Source: Pseudomonas sp. GL-B-19 (lineage in GTDB: Bacteria > Pseudomonadota > Gammaproteobacteria > Pseudomonadales > Pseudomonadaceae). Taken from it: a DNA stretch of 64,000 nt. Positions 8,260 through 18,009 of this stretch are shown piece by piece. Every line of letters begins with the position of its first letter. The stretch's first letter is position 1. A program made the position numbers and the translations under genes. The stretch spans positions 1 through 64,000 of the forward strand of contig NZ_JAHBDK010000013.1 in assembly GCF_019956415.1 (NCBI RefSeq). The letters run 5' to 3'. The notes beneath the pieces are model-generated. The model saw only the letters and a list, made by a program, of their open reading frames with translations, searched no databases and was not told the DNA's origin.

Positions 8260-8940
8260 ATGAAACTGCTGATCGTCGAAGACCAACCGAAAACCGGCCA
8301 ATACCTGCGTCAGGGCCTGAGCGAGGCCGGTTTCAACGCCGAACTGGTAGCCGACGGCAGCACCGGGCAACAACTGGCGTTGAGCGGTGACTACGCGTTG
8401 TTGATTCTCGACGTGATGTTGCCCGGTCGCGATGGCTGGCAGATTCTGCAAGCGGTGCGCGGTGCTGGCTTGGACACGCCGGTACTTTTTCTGACCGCCC
8501 GTGACGCGGTGGAAGACAGAGTCCACGGTCTTGAACTCGGTGCCGACGATTACCTGGTCAAACCGTTCGCCTTCTCCGAACTGCTGGCCCGGGTTCGCAG
8601 CCTGTTGCGTCGTGGCAGCGCCTCGCCACAGGAAACCAGTTTGCAACTGGCTGATTTGCGCCTGGACTTGATCCGTCGCCGCGTTGAGCGCAGCGGTCAG
8701 CGCATCGACCTGACGGCCAAGGAATTCGCCCTGCTGGAGATGCTCCTGCGTCGTCAGGGCGAAGTCCTGCCCAAATCGCTGATCGCCTCTCAGGTCTGGG
8801 ACATGAATTTCGACAGCGACACCAATGTGATCGAGGTCGCCATCCGTCGTTTGCGCCTGAAAATCGACGATGAATTCCCCAACAAACTGATCCACACCGT
8901 GCGCGGCATGGGTTACGTCCTTGAAGAGCGTTCAGCCTGA
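8260..8940 (+). CDS. copR: heavy-metal (copper) response regulator CopR/CusR type
   Basis: A 226-residue OmpR-family regulator. The receiver domain (about 1-115) has phospho-acceptor Asp51 in [12 protein letters not shown] and the conserved Lys in [17 protein letters not shown]. The winged-helix domain (about 130-222) ends [27 protein letters not shown], the signature of the CusR/CopR/PcoR heavy-metal group. Its TGA overlaps the ATG of copS (TGATG), giving a coupled operon. The neighbouring cupredoxin makes copper the likely signal, though silver or other metals are possible. Confidence 0.9.
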   Translation: MKLLIVEDQPKTGQYLRQGLSEAGFNAELVADGSTGQQLALSGDYALLILDVMLPGRDGWQILQAVRGAGLDTPVLFLTARDAVEDRVHGLELGADDYLVKPFAFSELLARVRSLLRRGSASPQETSLQLADLRLDLIRRRVERSGQRIDLTAKEFALLEMLLRRQGEVLPKSLIASQVWDMNFDSDTNVIEVAIRRLRLKIDDEFPNKLIHTVRGMGYVLEERSA

Positions 8941-10289
8941 TGCGGCATTTTTCGTTAAGCAGCCGTCTGGCGTTGCTGTTTGCGGCCTGCACGGCGGTGG
9001 TTTCGCTGTTCGCCGGGGTGTTGTTCAGCCGCGCCAGTGAAGCGCACTTCGTCGAACTCGATCAGCAGTTGCTGGACGGCAAGTTGATTGGTTTACGCCG
9101 GGCACTTCACGATATTCAATCCAGCGACAACCAAATCAGACTCGCGGATGAATTGAGCCGGCAGGCCGATTTTTCGCTGCGCATTACCGGCAGTGATGGC
9201 CAACGCTGGTATGACAGTTCGGCGCAGCTGCCGGACAAGCTCCCGCAAAAACCGGGTTTATCGACCCTGAACGACGACGGCACCGACTACCGAGTGTTGA
9301 ATGCGCCGTTGTTCGTCGACAAACCTGACTCCCCACAACTGACCTTGTTACTGGACATCACCCATCACCAGCACTTTCTGCAACGCATGCAGCATCTGAT
9401 CTGGCTGACGGTTGGCTTGTCAGCCTTGGCCACGGCCCTGCTCGGGGCTTGGGCGGCGCGCAGTGGATTGCGCCCGTTACGACGCATGAGTGCGGTCGCC
9501 CGCGGTGTTTCGGCGCAATCACTGAATGCGCGTCTGCCCGAAGAGAACATGCCGCCCGAACTCGCAGAAATGGCCCACAGCTTCAACGCCATGCTCGGAC
9601 GCCTAGACGACTCTTTTCAACGGCTCTCGGCGTTCTCCGCTGACATCGCCCATGAACTGCGCACGCCGCTGTCCAATCTGCTGACCCACACGCAGGTCAC
9701 CCTCACCCGCCCCCGACCCATCGAGGATTACCGCGAGGCGCTGCACAGTAACCTCGAAGAGCTGCAATGGATGGCGCAACTGGTCAACGACATGTTGTAC
9801 CTGGCCAAGGCGGATCACGGGTTGCTGACGCCCAAGCGTGAACCGCTGGAGCTCGCGGCAGAAGCGGATGTGTTGCTGGAGTTTTTTGCGCCGCTGGCTG
9901 AAGACGCCAAGGTGGCGCTGAGTCGTGAAGGTAGTGCACGGATGGAGGGTGACCGCAGCATGTTGCGGCGGGCGCTTTCCAATTTGCTGGACAACGCGTT
10001 GCGGTTTACGCCGGCCGAGGGCGAGGTTCGGGTGCGGATTGTTGATCAGGTTAAAGGGTTGAGTCTGACGGTTGAGAACAGCGGCGACGGCATTGACGGG
10101 GCGTTGCTGCCGCGATTGTTTGACCGGTTTTATCGAGCCGATCCGGCGCGCCAGGAGGGCAGCAGTGAACATGCGGGGTTGGGACTGGCGATTACTCAGT
10201 CGATCATTCGTGCCCATGGTGGGCAGATTCGTTGCGAATCGGAGAATGGGTGGACGCGGTTTGTGATTGAGCTGCCCAAAGGAGATTGA
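8940..10289 (+). CDS. copS: heavy-metal sensor histidine kinase CopS/CusS type
   Basis: A 449-residue inner-membrane sensor kinase. TM1 is at about residues 8-30 and TM2 at about 152-173, flanking a periplasmic sensor of some 120 residues; a HAMP region follows. The phospho-acceptor His238 is in FSADIAHELRTPLSNLL. The ATPase has the N box NLLDNALRFTP, the G1 box NSGDGI, and a later GLGLAITQSIIRAHGG. It overlaps copR by one base. A REPIN follows within 25 bases and no classical terminator is seen. Confidence 0.9.
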   Translation: MRHFSLSSRLALLFAACTAVVSLFAGVLFSRASEAHFVELDQQLLDGKLIGLRRALHDIQSSDNQIRLADELSRQADFSLRITGSDGQRWYDSSAQLPDKLPQKPGLSTLNDDGTDYRVLNAPLFVDKPDSPQLTLLLDITHHQHFLQRMQHLIWLTVGLSALATALLGAWAARSGLRPLRRMSAVARGVSAQSLNARLPEENMPPELAEMAHSFNAMLGRLDDSFQRLSAFSADIAHELRTPLSNLLTHTQVTLTRPRPIEDYREALHSNLEELQWMAQLVNDMLYLAKADHGLLTPKREPLELAAEADVLLEFFAPLAEDAKVALSREGSARMEGDRSMLRRALSNLLDNALRFTPAEGEVRVRIVDQVKGLSLTVENSGDGIDGALLPRLFDRFYRADPARQEGSSEHAGLGLAITQSIIRAHGGQIRCESENGWTRFVIELPKGD

Positions 10290-10309
10290 GGCCAGCAGGT
10301 CTGGCCCCT

Positions 10310-10401
10310 TCGCGAGCAGGCTCGCTCCCACAATGTCCGAGTTGAATCACACATTTTGTGATCGACTCCAAACCCTGTGGGAGCGAGCCTGCTCGCGATG
10401 G
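10310..10401. repeat. REPIN (GCGAGCAGGCTCGC family)
   Basis: TCGCGAGCAGGCTCGCTCCC and its inverted copy, about 45 bases apart. It lies between the convergent copS and lolE. Confidence 0.88.
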
Positions 10402-10413
10402 CGACTTCAGGAG

Positions 10414-11658
10414 TTACGAATACCGCAACGCGTGAGCCGGCTCGATCTTCGCCGCACGCCACGCCGGATACACGGTGGCAAGGAAGCTCAAGATGAACCC
10501 TGCCGAGCAAATCAACAGCACATCCGCGCCCTGCAATTCCGAAGGCAGGTTGCTGACAAAATACACATCCGAACTGAAGATGTGCTGCCCACTCACCCGC
10601 TCGATCCAGCCCACCAGTTCACTGACATTCAACGCCGCAATGACCCCAAGCACGCCGCCGATCAAGGTCCCGACAACTCCGATTACCGTCCCCTGGACCA
10701 TGAAGATCGCCATGATCTGCCCCGGCGTGGCGCCGATGGTGCGCAGGATCGCGATGTCCGCGCCCTTGTCGTTCACCACCATGATCAAGGTCGCGATGAT
10801 GTTGAACGCCGCCACCGCGACAATCATCAGCAACAGCAGGCCAATCATGGTCTTTTCCATTTTCATCGCGCTGAACAGGCTGCCCTGGGTGTGGGTCCAG
10901 TCGTCAGCCTTGTATGCGGCACCCAAACTGCTGGCGATGTCGCTCGATACTTGAGGCGCGGCGTACAAATCCTTCACCGCCAGACGCACGCTCTGCACCT
11001 GATTCGGTTCCCAATGCTGCATCTGCGCGGCATCGGCGACGTGGATCAAAGCCATCGAACCGTCCAGCTCAGCACCGACCTTGAACACACCGACCACGTT
11101 CAGGCGCTGCATGCGCGGGGTAATCCCGCCCGGTGCGGTGCTGACTTCCGGCACGATCAGGGTGAGCTTGTCGCCGACGTTCAAACGGAAACGACGCGCC
11201 GTGATCTCGCCGATCACCACACCGAATTCACCCGGTTTCAAGGCATCAAGACGCCCCTGAACAATGTGCTGGGCAACGATCGACACCTTGCCTTCCTGCG
11301 CTGGATCGACGCCACTGACCTGGATCGGCTGCATCGTGCCCTTGTAGGACAGCATGCCTTCCATCTCGGTGAACGGCACGGCCGCCGTCACTTGCGGATT
11401 TTTCATCGCGGCAGCGGCGACAGGCTGCCAATCGTCGATCGGGTTCACGCCGACGATGGTGGCGTGCGGCACCATGCCGAGGATGCGCGAGCTCATTTCG
11501 CGCTGAAAACCGTTCATGACCGACAACACCACAATCATCGCCAGCACGCCGAGGGCGAGGCCGATCATCGAAGTCATCGAGATGAAGGATACAAAGCGAT
11601 TGCGGCGCTTGGCGCGGGTATAACGCGCGCCGATGAAGATCGATAACGGTCTGAACAT
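10414..11658 (-). CDS. lolE: lipoprotein-releasing ABC permease, LolC/LolE family (third gene)
   Basis: A 414-residue permease of the LolCDE complex, which extracts outer-membrane lipoproteins from the inner membrane and hands them to LolA. TM1 follows [17 protein letters not shown]; a periplasmic domain of about 210 residues and three C-terminal TM helices (from [18 protein letters not shown]) complete the MacB/FtsX-like topology. The end is YPAWRAAKIEPAHALRYS. The ATG at 11658 ([19 protein letters not shown]) is chosen over the extension to 11742 because the paralogue at 13665 starts the same way. It is closely similar to that paralogue. The E label rests on gene order only, since both look LolC-like. 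Confidence 0.85.
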   Translation of the reverse strand: MFRPLSIFIGARYTRAKRRNRFVSFISMTSMIGLALGVLAMIVVLSVMNGFQREMSSRILGMVPHATIVGVNPIDDWQPVAAAAMKNPQVTAAVPFTEMEGMLSYKGTMQPIQVSGVDPAQEGKVSIVAQHIVQGRLDALKPGEFGVVIGEITARRFRLNVGDKLTLIVPEVSTAPGGITPRMQRLNVVGVFKVGAELDGSMALIHVADAAQMQHWEPNQVQSVRLAVKDLYAAPQVSSDIASSLGAAYKADDWTHTQGSLFSAMKMEKTMIGLLLLMIVAVAAFNIIATLIMVVNDKGADIAILRTIGATPGQIMAIFMVQGTVIGVVGTLIGGVLGVIAALNVSELVGWIERVSGQHIFSSDVYFVSNLPSELQGADVLLICSAGFILSFLATVYPAWRAAKIEPAHALRYS

Positions 11659-11684
11659 TCGCTGGGGCACCGTATAAAAATAAA

Positions 11685-11716
11685 AGACCCGGCGTACCGT
11701 CTGGTACGTCGGGTTT
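11685..11716 (-). terminator. hairpin between lolD and the second permease gene, terminator-like
   Basis: On the minus strand ACCCGACGTACC pairs with GGTACGCCGGGT (one mismatch) and is followed by CTTTTATTTTT. It lies inside the lolCDE operon, between lolD and the last gene, so it may attenuate rather than end transcription. Confidence 0.6.
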
Positions 11717-11723
11717 TGCTCAA

Positions 11724-12422
11724 TCAGATGGGTGTCAGGCAACCTTCCTGCAAATGCAGGACGCGGTCCATCTGGCGGGCCAGGTTCATGTCGTGGGTCA
11801 CCACCAGGAACGCGGTGCGCATCGACGTGCTGAGTTCCAGCATCAAATCCTGAATGCCTTGGGCGGTGTGGGAGTCGAGGTTGCCGGTCGGCTCATCGAG
11901 CATCACCAGCCCTGGATTGTTCACCAGGGCACGAGCGATAGCCACACGCTGGCGTTCACCACCGGACAATTCCGCCGGCTTGTGTTCCAGACGATGCCCC
12001 AGCCCTACCCGCTCCAGCAACGCCGTCGCACGCTGACGCGCTTGCGGGATCGCAGTTTTGCCAATCAGCAGCGGCATGCAGACGTTTTCCAGCGCGGTGA
12101 ATTCCGGCAGCAAGTGGTGGAACTGGTACACGAACCCGAGGGCGCGGTTACGCAGCAGGCCGCGATTTTTCTCGCTCAACGCCGAGAGTTCTTCACCGTC
12201 GAGCCAGACGCTGCCCTTGGTCGGTGTATCAAGCCCGCCCAGCATATTGAGCAAGGTGCTTTTGCCGGAACCCGACTTGCCGACAATCGCCACGCGCTCA
12301 CCCGGATGCAGTTCCAGTTGCAGACCGACCAGGACCTCCACCGACTCAGGGCCTTCCTCGTAGGATTTGCCCAGGTTGCGGCAGCTCAAGATTGCTTTAT
12401 CACTCATGCCCGACTCACTCAT
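11724..12422 (-). CDS. lolD: lipoprotein-releasing system ATPase LolD
   Basis: ATPase subunit of LolCDE, 232 residues. It has Walker [17 protein letters not shown], the Q loop [18 protein letters not shown] (the LolD-type motif), signature [15 protein letters not shown], and Walker [14 protein letters not shown] use the ATG at 12422, which overlaps the end of the upstream permease gene and has GGAGG about 11 bases before it. The ATG at 12407 is an alternative five codons downstream. Overlap on one side and a terminator-like hairpin on the other suggest tight coupling to lolC and looser coupling to lolE. Confidence 0.93.
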   Translation of the reverse strand: MSESGMSDKAILSCRNLGKSYEEGPESVEVLVGLQLELHPGERVAIVGKSGSGKSTLLNMLGGLDTPTKGSVWLDGEELSALSEKNRGLLRNRALGFVYQFHHLLPEFTALENVCMPLLIGKTAIPQARQRATALLERVGLGHRLEHKPAELSGGERQRVAIARALVNNPGLVMLDEPTGNLDSHTAQGIQDLMLELSTSMRTAFLVVTHDMNLARQMDRVLHLQEGCLTPI

Positions 12423-13665
12423 AACGTAGCGCCTCCGCCGGCTGGGTGCGTGCGGCACGCCAGGCTGGATACAGGGTGGCGAGGAAACTCAGGACCAACG
12501 CGGCGCCGCAGACCATCAAGACGTCCTGGCTCTGCACTTGCGACGGCAGGTAATCGATGAAGTACACATCCGCATTGAGGAATTTGTGGCCGATCAGGCC
12601 TTCGAGGGCCGAGATCGCGGCGCTGACGTTCAACGCGGCGAAGATCCCGACCACGGCGCCAATCAGCGTCCCGACCACCCCGATGACGGTGCCCTGCACC
12701 ATGAAGATCGCCATGATCGTGCGCGGCGTGGCGCCCAATGTGCGCAATATCGCGATGTCGCCCTTCTTGTCGTTCACCACCATCACCAGTGTGGAAATGA
12801 TGTTGAACGCGGCAACGGCGACGATCAGCAACAACAGCAGACCGATCATGGCTTTTTCCATGCGGATCGCCTGATACAGATTGCCATGGGTGCGCGTCCA
12901 GTCGCGGGCATAGAAATGGTCTTCACCGAGCTGCTGGGCGATGCTCCACGCGGTGCGCGGCGCCTGGAACAGGTCGTCGAACTTCAGGCGAATGCCCTGC
13001 ACCTGATCCGGTTTCCAGCGGTGCAGCCTGGCCAGATCCTGCAAGTTGGTGATGCCCAGATAACCGTCCAGCTCACCGGCGCCGACATGGAAGATGCCGA
13101 CCACGGTAAAGCGTTTCATACGCGGGAACATGCCGGCCGGGGTCACGGTGACTTCAGGCGCAACAAACGTCAGCTTGTCGCCGATGGCGGCGCCGAGCTT
13201 GGCCGCGGCCTTGTCGCCGATGACGATGCCGAACTCACCCGGGACCAGATCGTCGAGTTTGCCCTGCTGCATGAAGTTATCAATGATCGAGACGTTACGC
13301 TCCAGCGCAGGATCGATGGCATTGAGCAGGACTTTGGAGACTTTGCCGTTGTTGGTCAGCAAACCCTGCATCTGAGTGAACGGCGCTACGGCCGTCACTT
13401 GCGAGTTCTTCTTGACCTTCGCGGCCAGGCTTTGCCAGTCACTGATCGGCTCACCGGACTCGATGGTCGCGTGGGGCACCATGCCCAGCACGCGGGTGCG
13501 CATCTCATGATCGAAGCCGTTCATGACCGACAGCACGACAATCATCACCACCACGCCAAGGGCGAGTCCGATCATCGAGGTCAGGGAAATGAACGACACA
13601 AAATGATTGCGACGCTTTGCACGGGTATAACGCGTGCCAATAAATACGAAGAGAGGTCTGAACAT
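12415..13665 (-). CDS. lolC: lipoprotein-releasing ABC permease, LolC/LolE family (first gene)
   Basis: A 416-residue permease and first gene of the lol operon. Topology matches its downstream paralogue: TM1 after [20 protein letters not shown], a large periplasmic domain, three C-terminal TM helices beginning [18 protein letters not shown]. The C-terminus [18 protein letters not shown] is almost that of E. coli LolC, which supports the C label. Its last codons overlap lolD by eight bases. The PilZ gene lies divergent with about 95 bases between, so the promoter of the operon must be there. Confidence 0.88.
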   Translation of the reverse strand: MFRPLFVFIGTRYTRAKRRNHFVSFISLTSMIGLALGVVVMIVVLSVMNGFDHEMRTRVLGMVPHATIESGEPISDWQSLAAKVKKNSQVTAVAPFTQMQGLLTNNGKVSKVLLNAIDPALERNVSIIDNFMQQGKLDDLVPGEFGIVIGDKAAAKLGAAIGDKLTFVAPEVTVTPAGMFPRMKRFTVVGIFHVGAGELDGYLGITNLQDLARLHRWKPDQVQGIRLKFDDLFQAPRTAWSIAQQLGEDHFYARDWTRTHGNLYQAIRMEKAMIGLLLLLIVAVAAFNIISTLVMVVNDKKGDIAILRTLGATPRTIMAIFMVQGTVIGVVGTLIGAVVGIFAALNVSAAISALEGLIGHKFLNADVYFIDYLPSQVQSQDVLMVCGAALVLSFLATLYPAWRAARTQPAEALRYE

Positions 13666-13759
13666 GTCGGGGCTTGTTCGGAGGGAAAAGGAACGTCCTT
13701 GTGGCGGGGGTCGATAACCAGCTTTACACTCAGACCACCGCCGCTACCATGGGTTCGCC

Positions 13760-14338
13760 ATGTCGACATTAGATGAAGAAGATCGCCGCGAATACTACCG
13801 TATCGAGGACACGATCGCACTGGAAATTCGGACCCTGTCAGCTCCCGAGGCCGCTGGCCAGGAAGTGTTGCAGGATGCTTCTCCATTGTTCAATTTGCTT
13901 AGCGAGCTGCACCTGAGCGAATTCGAGTCGCAACACCTGTTACGCCAGATCAGTGAGCGCGACCGCAACCTCGCGGCGTTCTTGAAATCCCAGAACAAAC
14001 GCATCGATTTACTGAGCCAGGTGATCGCAATCACTGTGCTTGGGCAGATCGGCGAGCCTCAGCCGGTGGTTATTTCCGAAGGCGGCATTGAGTTCCTTCA
14101 TCCGACGCCTATCGCCGTGGGCACGCACCTGTCGGTCAAGCTGGTGCTGATGCCGCAAGCCCTCGGCCTGTTGCTGCGAGCCCGTGTCATCCATTGCGAC
14201 CGCAAGGCTGGCAGCTTTGATGTCGGCACCGAGTTCGAACGCCCGACCGATGCTCAGCGGCAGTTGCTGGCCCGTTACATTTTGCAGAAGCAGGCCCAGG
14301 AACGACGACTGGCCCGTGAAAACGAATCAAGCATTTAA
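13760..14338 (+). CDS. PilZ-domain protein with helical N-terminal region
   Basis: A 192-residue cytoplasmic protein. It starts with the PilZ-type arginine patch EEDRREYYRIED, followed by a helical insert (about residues 40-90, SELHLSEFESQHLLRQISERDRN) and then a beta-rich part with GGIEFLHPTP, VKLVLMPQALGLLLRARVIHCD and FDVGTEFERPT. This resembles the Pseudomonas PilZ/DUF1631-like family encoded next to lolCDE (PA2989 type). The second c-di-GMP motif (D/NxSxxG) is replaced by VISEGGIEF, so binding is plausible but not assured. The gene ugpQ starts 14 bases downstream, suggesting co-transcription. Confidence 0.72.
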   Translation: MSTLDEEDRREYYRIEDTIALEIRTLSAPEAAGQEVLQDASPLFNLLSELHLSEFESQHLLRQISERDRNLAAFLKSQNKRIDLLSQVIAITVLGQIGEPQPVVISEGGIEFLHPTPIAVGTHLSVKLVLMPQALGLLLRARVIHCDRKAGSFDVGTEFERPTDAQRQLLARYILQKQAQERRLARENESSI

Positions 14339-14352
14339 TTTAAGGAAGAACC

Positions 14353-15075
14353 GTGACCCTCATCTACGGCCATCGCGGCGCCAAGGGCGAAGCACCGGAA
14401 AACACCCTGACCAGCTTTCAGCAATGCCTCAAGCACGGTATTCGCCGTTGCGAGCTGGACCTGCACCTGTCCATGGACAACGAGTTGATGGTCATCCACG
14501 ACACGACACTCAAGCGCACCACCGACCGGCGTGGCAAGGTCGTCGAGCATACGGCGGCGGAACTGGTGACTTATGACGCGCGCAACGGCGGCCCAGGCTG
14601 GATCAAACCCTGCCCGATCCCGACGCTGGAAGAATTGTTCGAGAAGTGCGACTTCGATCACTGGCAACTGGAAGTCAAAAGCGCCTCACGCACCCGCGCT
14701 GCCACGACCGTGCTGGCGATTCGTGAAATGGCTCAGCATTTCGGCCTGCTCGACAAGGTCACGATCACCTCAAGTTCACGCGAAGTGCTCAAAGCCGCAC
14801 TGGACCTGGTGCCGGACGTGTCTCGCGGATTGGTGGCCGAGTACGCCTGGCTTGACCCGCTGAAGGTCGCGCAAAGCTATGGCTGTGAGATTCTGGCGCT
14901 GAACTGGACCCTGTGTACGCCGGAACGCCTGCAGAAGGCGCAGCGTCAAGGGCTGCATGTGTCGGTGTGGACAGTCAACGAGCCCGCGCTAATGCGCAGA
15001 CTCGCCGACTTCGGCGTTGACAGCCTGATTACAGACTTTCCCGGTTTGGCCAGCGCCACGCTCGAGAGTTGCTGA
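14353..15075 (+). CDS. glycerophosphodiester phosphodiesterase
   Basis: A 240-residue cytoplasmic GDPD that hydrolyses glycerophosphodiesters to glycerol-3-P and an alcohol. Catalytic and metal-binding residues are visible in GHRGAKGEAPENTLTSF (His-Arg, Glu), CELDLHLSMDNELMVIHD (Glu-Asp and second His) and QLEVKS. The C-terminus has the family motif VWTVNEPALMRRLADFGVDSLITDFP. The start is GTG at 14353, preceded by TAAGGAAGA. It lacks a signal peptide, as in UgpQ, and follows the PilZ gene closely. A GC-rich inverted repeat (15087-15111) separates it from the convergent sthA. Confidence 0.93.
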   Translation: MTLIYGHRGAKGEAPENTLTSFQQCLKHGIRRCELDLHLSMDNELMVIHDTTLKRTTDRRGKVVEHTAAELVTYDARNGGPGWIKPCPIPTLEELFEKCDFDHWQLEVKSASRTRAATTVLAIREMAQHFGLLDKVTITSSSREVLKAALDLVPDVSRGLVAEYAWLDPLKVAQSYGCEILALNWTLCTPERLQKAQRQGLHVSVWTVNEPALMRRLADFGVDSLITDFPGLASATLESC

Positions 15076-15117
15076 AATCGGTCTCCCCGGCCGGCTCAGG
15101 CCACCGGCCGGAGCCGC

Positions 15118-16512
15118 TCAAAAAAGCCGGTTGAGGCCATCGTACGCTGCTACCCGATAGGCTTCGGCCATGGTCGGGTAGTTGAACGTCGTGTTGACGA
15201 AATACTTCAGCGTGTTCAGTTCGCCCGGCTGGTTCATGATCGCCTGACCGATGTGCACGATCTCCGACGCCTGATAACCGAAGCAGTGAACGCCCAGCAC
15301 TTCCAGGGTTTCGCGGTGGAACAGGATCTTCAGCATGCCTTGCGGCTCGCCGGCAATCTGCGCGCGCGCCATGCCCTTGAAGAACGCCTTGCCCACTTCG
15401 TACGGCACCTTGGCCTGAGTCAGCTCCTGCTCGTTCTTGCCGATCGAGCTGATCTCCGGAATGGTGTAGATACCAGTCGGAACGTCATTCACAAAACGCC
15501 AGCTACCGTTTTCGATGATACTGCCAGCGGCCGAACGACCCTGGTCATGTGCGGCACTCGCCAGGCTCGGCCAGCCAATCACGTCACCGGCGCCGTAAAT
15601 GTTCGGTACGCAGGTGCGGTAGGCTTCGTCCACTTCGATCTGACCACGGCTGTTGACCTTCACGCCGATGTTTTCCAGACCCAACTGATCGGTGTTACCG
15701 GTACGACCGTTGCACCAGAGCAAGGCGTCGGCCTTGATCTTCTTGCCAGACTTGAGGTGCAGGATCACACCGTTGTCCACGCCTTCGACACGGTCGTAGT
15801 CTTCGTTGTGGCGGACCGTGATGTTGTTGTTGCTGAAGTGGTAGCTCAACGCCTGGGAAATTTCCGAGTCGAGGAAGCTCAGCAACTGACCGCGGTTATC
15901 CACCAGCTCAACCAGAACACCCAGACCACTGAAGATCGAGGCGTACTCGCAACCGATCACGCCAGCGCCGTAAACGATGAGTTTGCGCGGGGTGTGGCCG
16001 AGGCTGAGAATGGTGTCGCTATCGTAGATACGCGGGTGGTGGAAATCGATGTCCGCCGGGCGATAAGGACGCGAGCCGGTGGCGATGATGATGTGCTTGG
16101 CGACAAGCTTTTCAACCACACCGTTGGCGCAGACCACTTCGATGGTTTGCTCGTCGGCGAAGCTGCCGGTGCCGAAGAACACGTCGACACGGTTACGGGC
16201 GTAGTAGCCAGTGCGCGAAGCGACTTGTTTGGAAATGACTTTCTCGGCGCTTTTCAGTACGTCCGGGAACGAGAACCAGCGCGGCTCACCAATGGCCCGG
16301 AACATCGGGTTGGTGTTGAACTGCATGATCTGCCGGACCGAGTGACGCAGTGCCTTGGACGGGATGGTACCCAAGTGAGTGCAGTTGCCGCCGACCTGGC
16401 GACGGCTATCGACCATCGCCACCTTGCGCCCTGCTTTGGCGGCGTTCATTGCCGCACCTTCTCCCGCCGGGCCGGAACCCAGCACCACCACGTCGTAGTT
16501 GTAGACAGCCAT
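15118..16512 (-). CDS. sthA: soluble pyridine nucleotide transhydrogenase
   Basis: FAD-dependent soluble transhydrogenase that exchanges reducing equivalents between NADPH and NAD+. The length of 464 residues is that of Pseudomonas Sth. The FAD-binding [20 protein letters not shown], the second Rossmann [15 protein letters not shown], and [20 protein letters not shown] are present. At the usual redox disulfide the sequence is [16 protein letters not shown] with only one Cys, which separates Sth from lipoamide dehydrogenase and glutathione reductase. The C-terminal dimer domain ends [16 protein letters not shown]. Confidence 0.96.
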   Translation of the reverse strand: MAVYNYDVVVLGSGPAGEGAAMNAAKAGRKVAMVDSRRQVGGNCTHLGTIPSKALRHSVRQIMQFNTNPMFRAIGEPRWFSFPDVLKSAEKVISKQVASRTGYYARNRVDVFFGTGSFADEQTIEVVCANGVVEKLVAKHIIIATGSRPYRPADIDFHHPRIYDSDTILSLGHTPRKLIVYGAGVIGCEYASIFSGLGVLVELVDNRGQLLSFLDSEISQALSYHFSNNNITVRHNEDYDRVEGVDNGVILHLKSGKKIKADALLWCNGRTGNTDQLGLENIGVKVNSRGQIEVDEAYRTCVPNIYGAGDVIGWPSLASAAHDQGRSAAGSIIENGSWRFVNDVPTGIYTIPEISSIGKNEQELTQAKVPYEVGKAFFKGMARAQIAGEPQGMLKILFHRETLEVLGVHCFGYQASEIVHIGQAIMNQPGELNTLKYFVNTTFNYPTMAEAYRVAAYDGLNRLF

Positions 16513-16720
16513 GCGTACTCCTCAGAACAGGCCGCGGCGCCATCGGCACCCTGCGGCTAAATCACGCCGATCTGTGGCGTGAAGGAACAATTTGGGGCCA
16601 ATGCAGAGCCCGGACACAGTCTATAGAAGCGTCAACGCCGCGCACATTAACCCTTGGTCGCGTCGTAGGCTAGTTTTGCCTGCACTACAACGCCAGTCTT
16701 TAACGCTTGAATCGCTGTCA

Positions 16721-17737
16721 TCACTCGGTTTTACCGCCACTGAGGCGTTCAAAAGCCTGATTGGTTCGTGTGACGAAACCTGTATCGGCACGAATCACAA
16801 AGAATGCACCGATGTCATGCGCCTGGGCATAGTCCCAACCCCGTTCAGGGCCGAGAATCAGCAACAGCGTCGATAGTCCATCGGCCATCAGCGCTGAAGG
16901 ATGAATCACCGTGACTGACGCCAGGGTGTGTAGGACCGGCGCACCGGTGCGGGCATCGAAGGTGTGGGAATAACGCCTTCCGTCCTGCTGAAAATAGTTA
17001 CGATAGTCGCCGGAGGTGGAAACGCCATAGCCGTCGACCGCGATAACTTTTTGCGCAACTTGCTGATCATCCCGGGGTTCTTCGAGGGCAATACGCCAAG
17101 GTGAACCGTCAAGTTTTTTGCCTGCGGCCTTGAGCTCTCCCGTGGCTTCGGCGAGGTAATTGTGAATGCCCATGGCGTCGAGTTTTGCGGCAATGGTGTC
17201 GACTGCATAACCGGCGGCGATGCTATTGAAGTCGACTTCGACGGCGGCATCCTTGCACAACTGATCGTGGTCGATGCTCAGATGCTGGTAACCGACTCGC
17301 TGCCGCACTTCGGCTAGCGCTTCAGCAGTCGGGACTTTTTCCTCACGCGCCTGCGGGCCGAACCCCCACAGGTTGAGTAGAGGTTCTACCGTCAGGTCGT
17401 AGGACCCTTCGCTTTGCTCTGAAAGCTGTTCACCAACGCGGATCAATCCGAGGACCGGTTCGGGCATTTTCTGACAGTGATTGGCAGGGAGATCATTGAA
17501 GCGTTCGATGTCCGAGTCACTGCGGTAGGTCGACATTTGTTGATCGACGCCGGCGAGAATTTTTTCGACCTCGGCCCGGACGTCTTTCGAGGCGGGAAGG
17601 CCTGCGTGGCGCACATATTTGATCGAATAAGTGCTGCCCATGGTGGGGCCGCTGAAGCTTTCCATGGAGTCGCTGTTGCCGCAGCCGGCCAAGGCTCCGA
17701 ACAGCACAAAGAAAACACCCTGCCACCTTTCCAACAA
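16721..17737 (-). CDS. apbE: FAD:protein FMN transferase (ApbE family)
   Basis: A periplasmic lipoprotein of 338 residues that attaches FMN to Thr/Ser of target flavoproteins. The signal ends in LAGC, a clear lipobox (Cys19). Family marks are GPTMGSTYSIKY, VDFNSIAAGYAVDTIA, GELKAAGKKLDGSPWRIALEEP, SGDYRNYFQQDGRRYSHTFDARTG and ADGLSTLLLILGPERG. The only fitting start is TTG at 17737, preceded by GTAGGA; the signal peptide supports it. In P. aeruginosa apbE adjoins the nqr operon that encodes its targets, but here neither nqr nor nqrM is next to it, so its substrate must be encoded elsewhere. Confidence 0.9.
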   Translation of the reverse strand: MLERWQGVFFVLFGALAGCGNSDSMESFSGPTMGSTYSIKYVRHAGLPASKDVRAEVEKILAGVDQQMSTYRSDSDIERFNDLPANHCQKMPEPVLGLIRVGEQLSEQSEGSYDLTVEPLLNLWGFGPQAREEKVPTAEALAEVRQRVGYQHLSIDHDQLCKDAAVEVDFNSIAAGYAVDTIAAKLDAMGIHNYLAEATGELKAAGKKLDGSPWRIALEEPRDDQQVAQKVIAVDGYGVSTSGDYRNYFQQDGRRYSHTFDARTGAPVLHTLASVTVIHPSALMADGLSTLLLILGPERGWDYAQAHDIGAFFVIRADTGFVTRTNQAFERLSGGKTE

Positions 17738-17852
17738 TTCCTACGCTCCCCAAGCTAATTCCTGACACAACGCCAGGCCAGCCATTATGCGATAGAAATC
17801 CGGGAAGAGCCGGGTGTGACAGCCAGCTTCAATGCTATGTTTTCTGACGCCT

Positions 17853-17927
17853 TCGCGAGCAGGCTCGCTCCCACAGGTTTTGATAGAGTTCACACAAACC
17901 ATTGTGGGAGCGAGCCTGCTCGCGATG
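17853..17927. repeat. REPIN (GCGAGCAGGCTCGC family)
   Basis: TTCGCGAGCAGGCTCGCTCC and its inverted copy with a short centre of about 30 bases. It lies upstream of apbE, before the gap terminator. Confidence 0.88.
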
Positions 17928-17958
17928 AGGCCGGCTGGAGCAACCCGAAATCATGCAC

Positions 17959-17995
17959 AAAAAAAAACGCCCCGACCAAAGTCGGGGCGTTTTCA
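17959..17995 (-). terminator. intrinsic terminator of the GAPDH gene
   Basis: On the minus strand AACGCCCCGACTTTGGTCGGGGCGTT is followed by a run of T. It lies 15 bases after the GAPDH stop codon. Confidence 0.92.
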
Positions 17996-18009
17996 TGTGT
18001 AGCTAACGC

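Noticed and set aside
10267..13776. Long plus-strand frames over lolCDE (459 and 412 codons)
   Set aside because: Arginine- and histidine-rich translations without motifs, exactly opposite real genes.
15087..15111. GC-rich inverted repeat CCGGCCGG between the GDPD gene and sthA as a terminator
   Set aside because: No T run follows on either strand, so it is not listed as a terminator, though it may slow polymerase.
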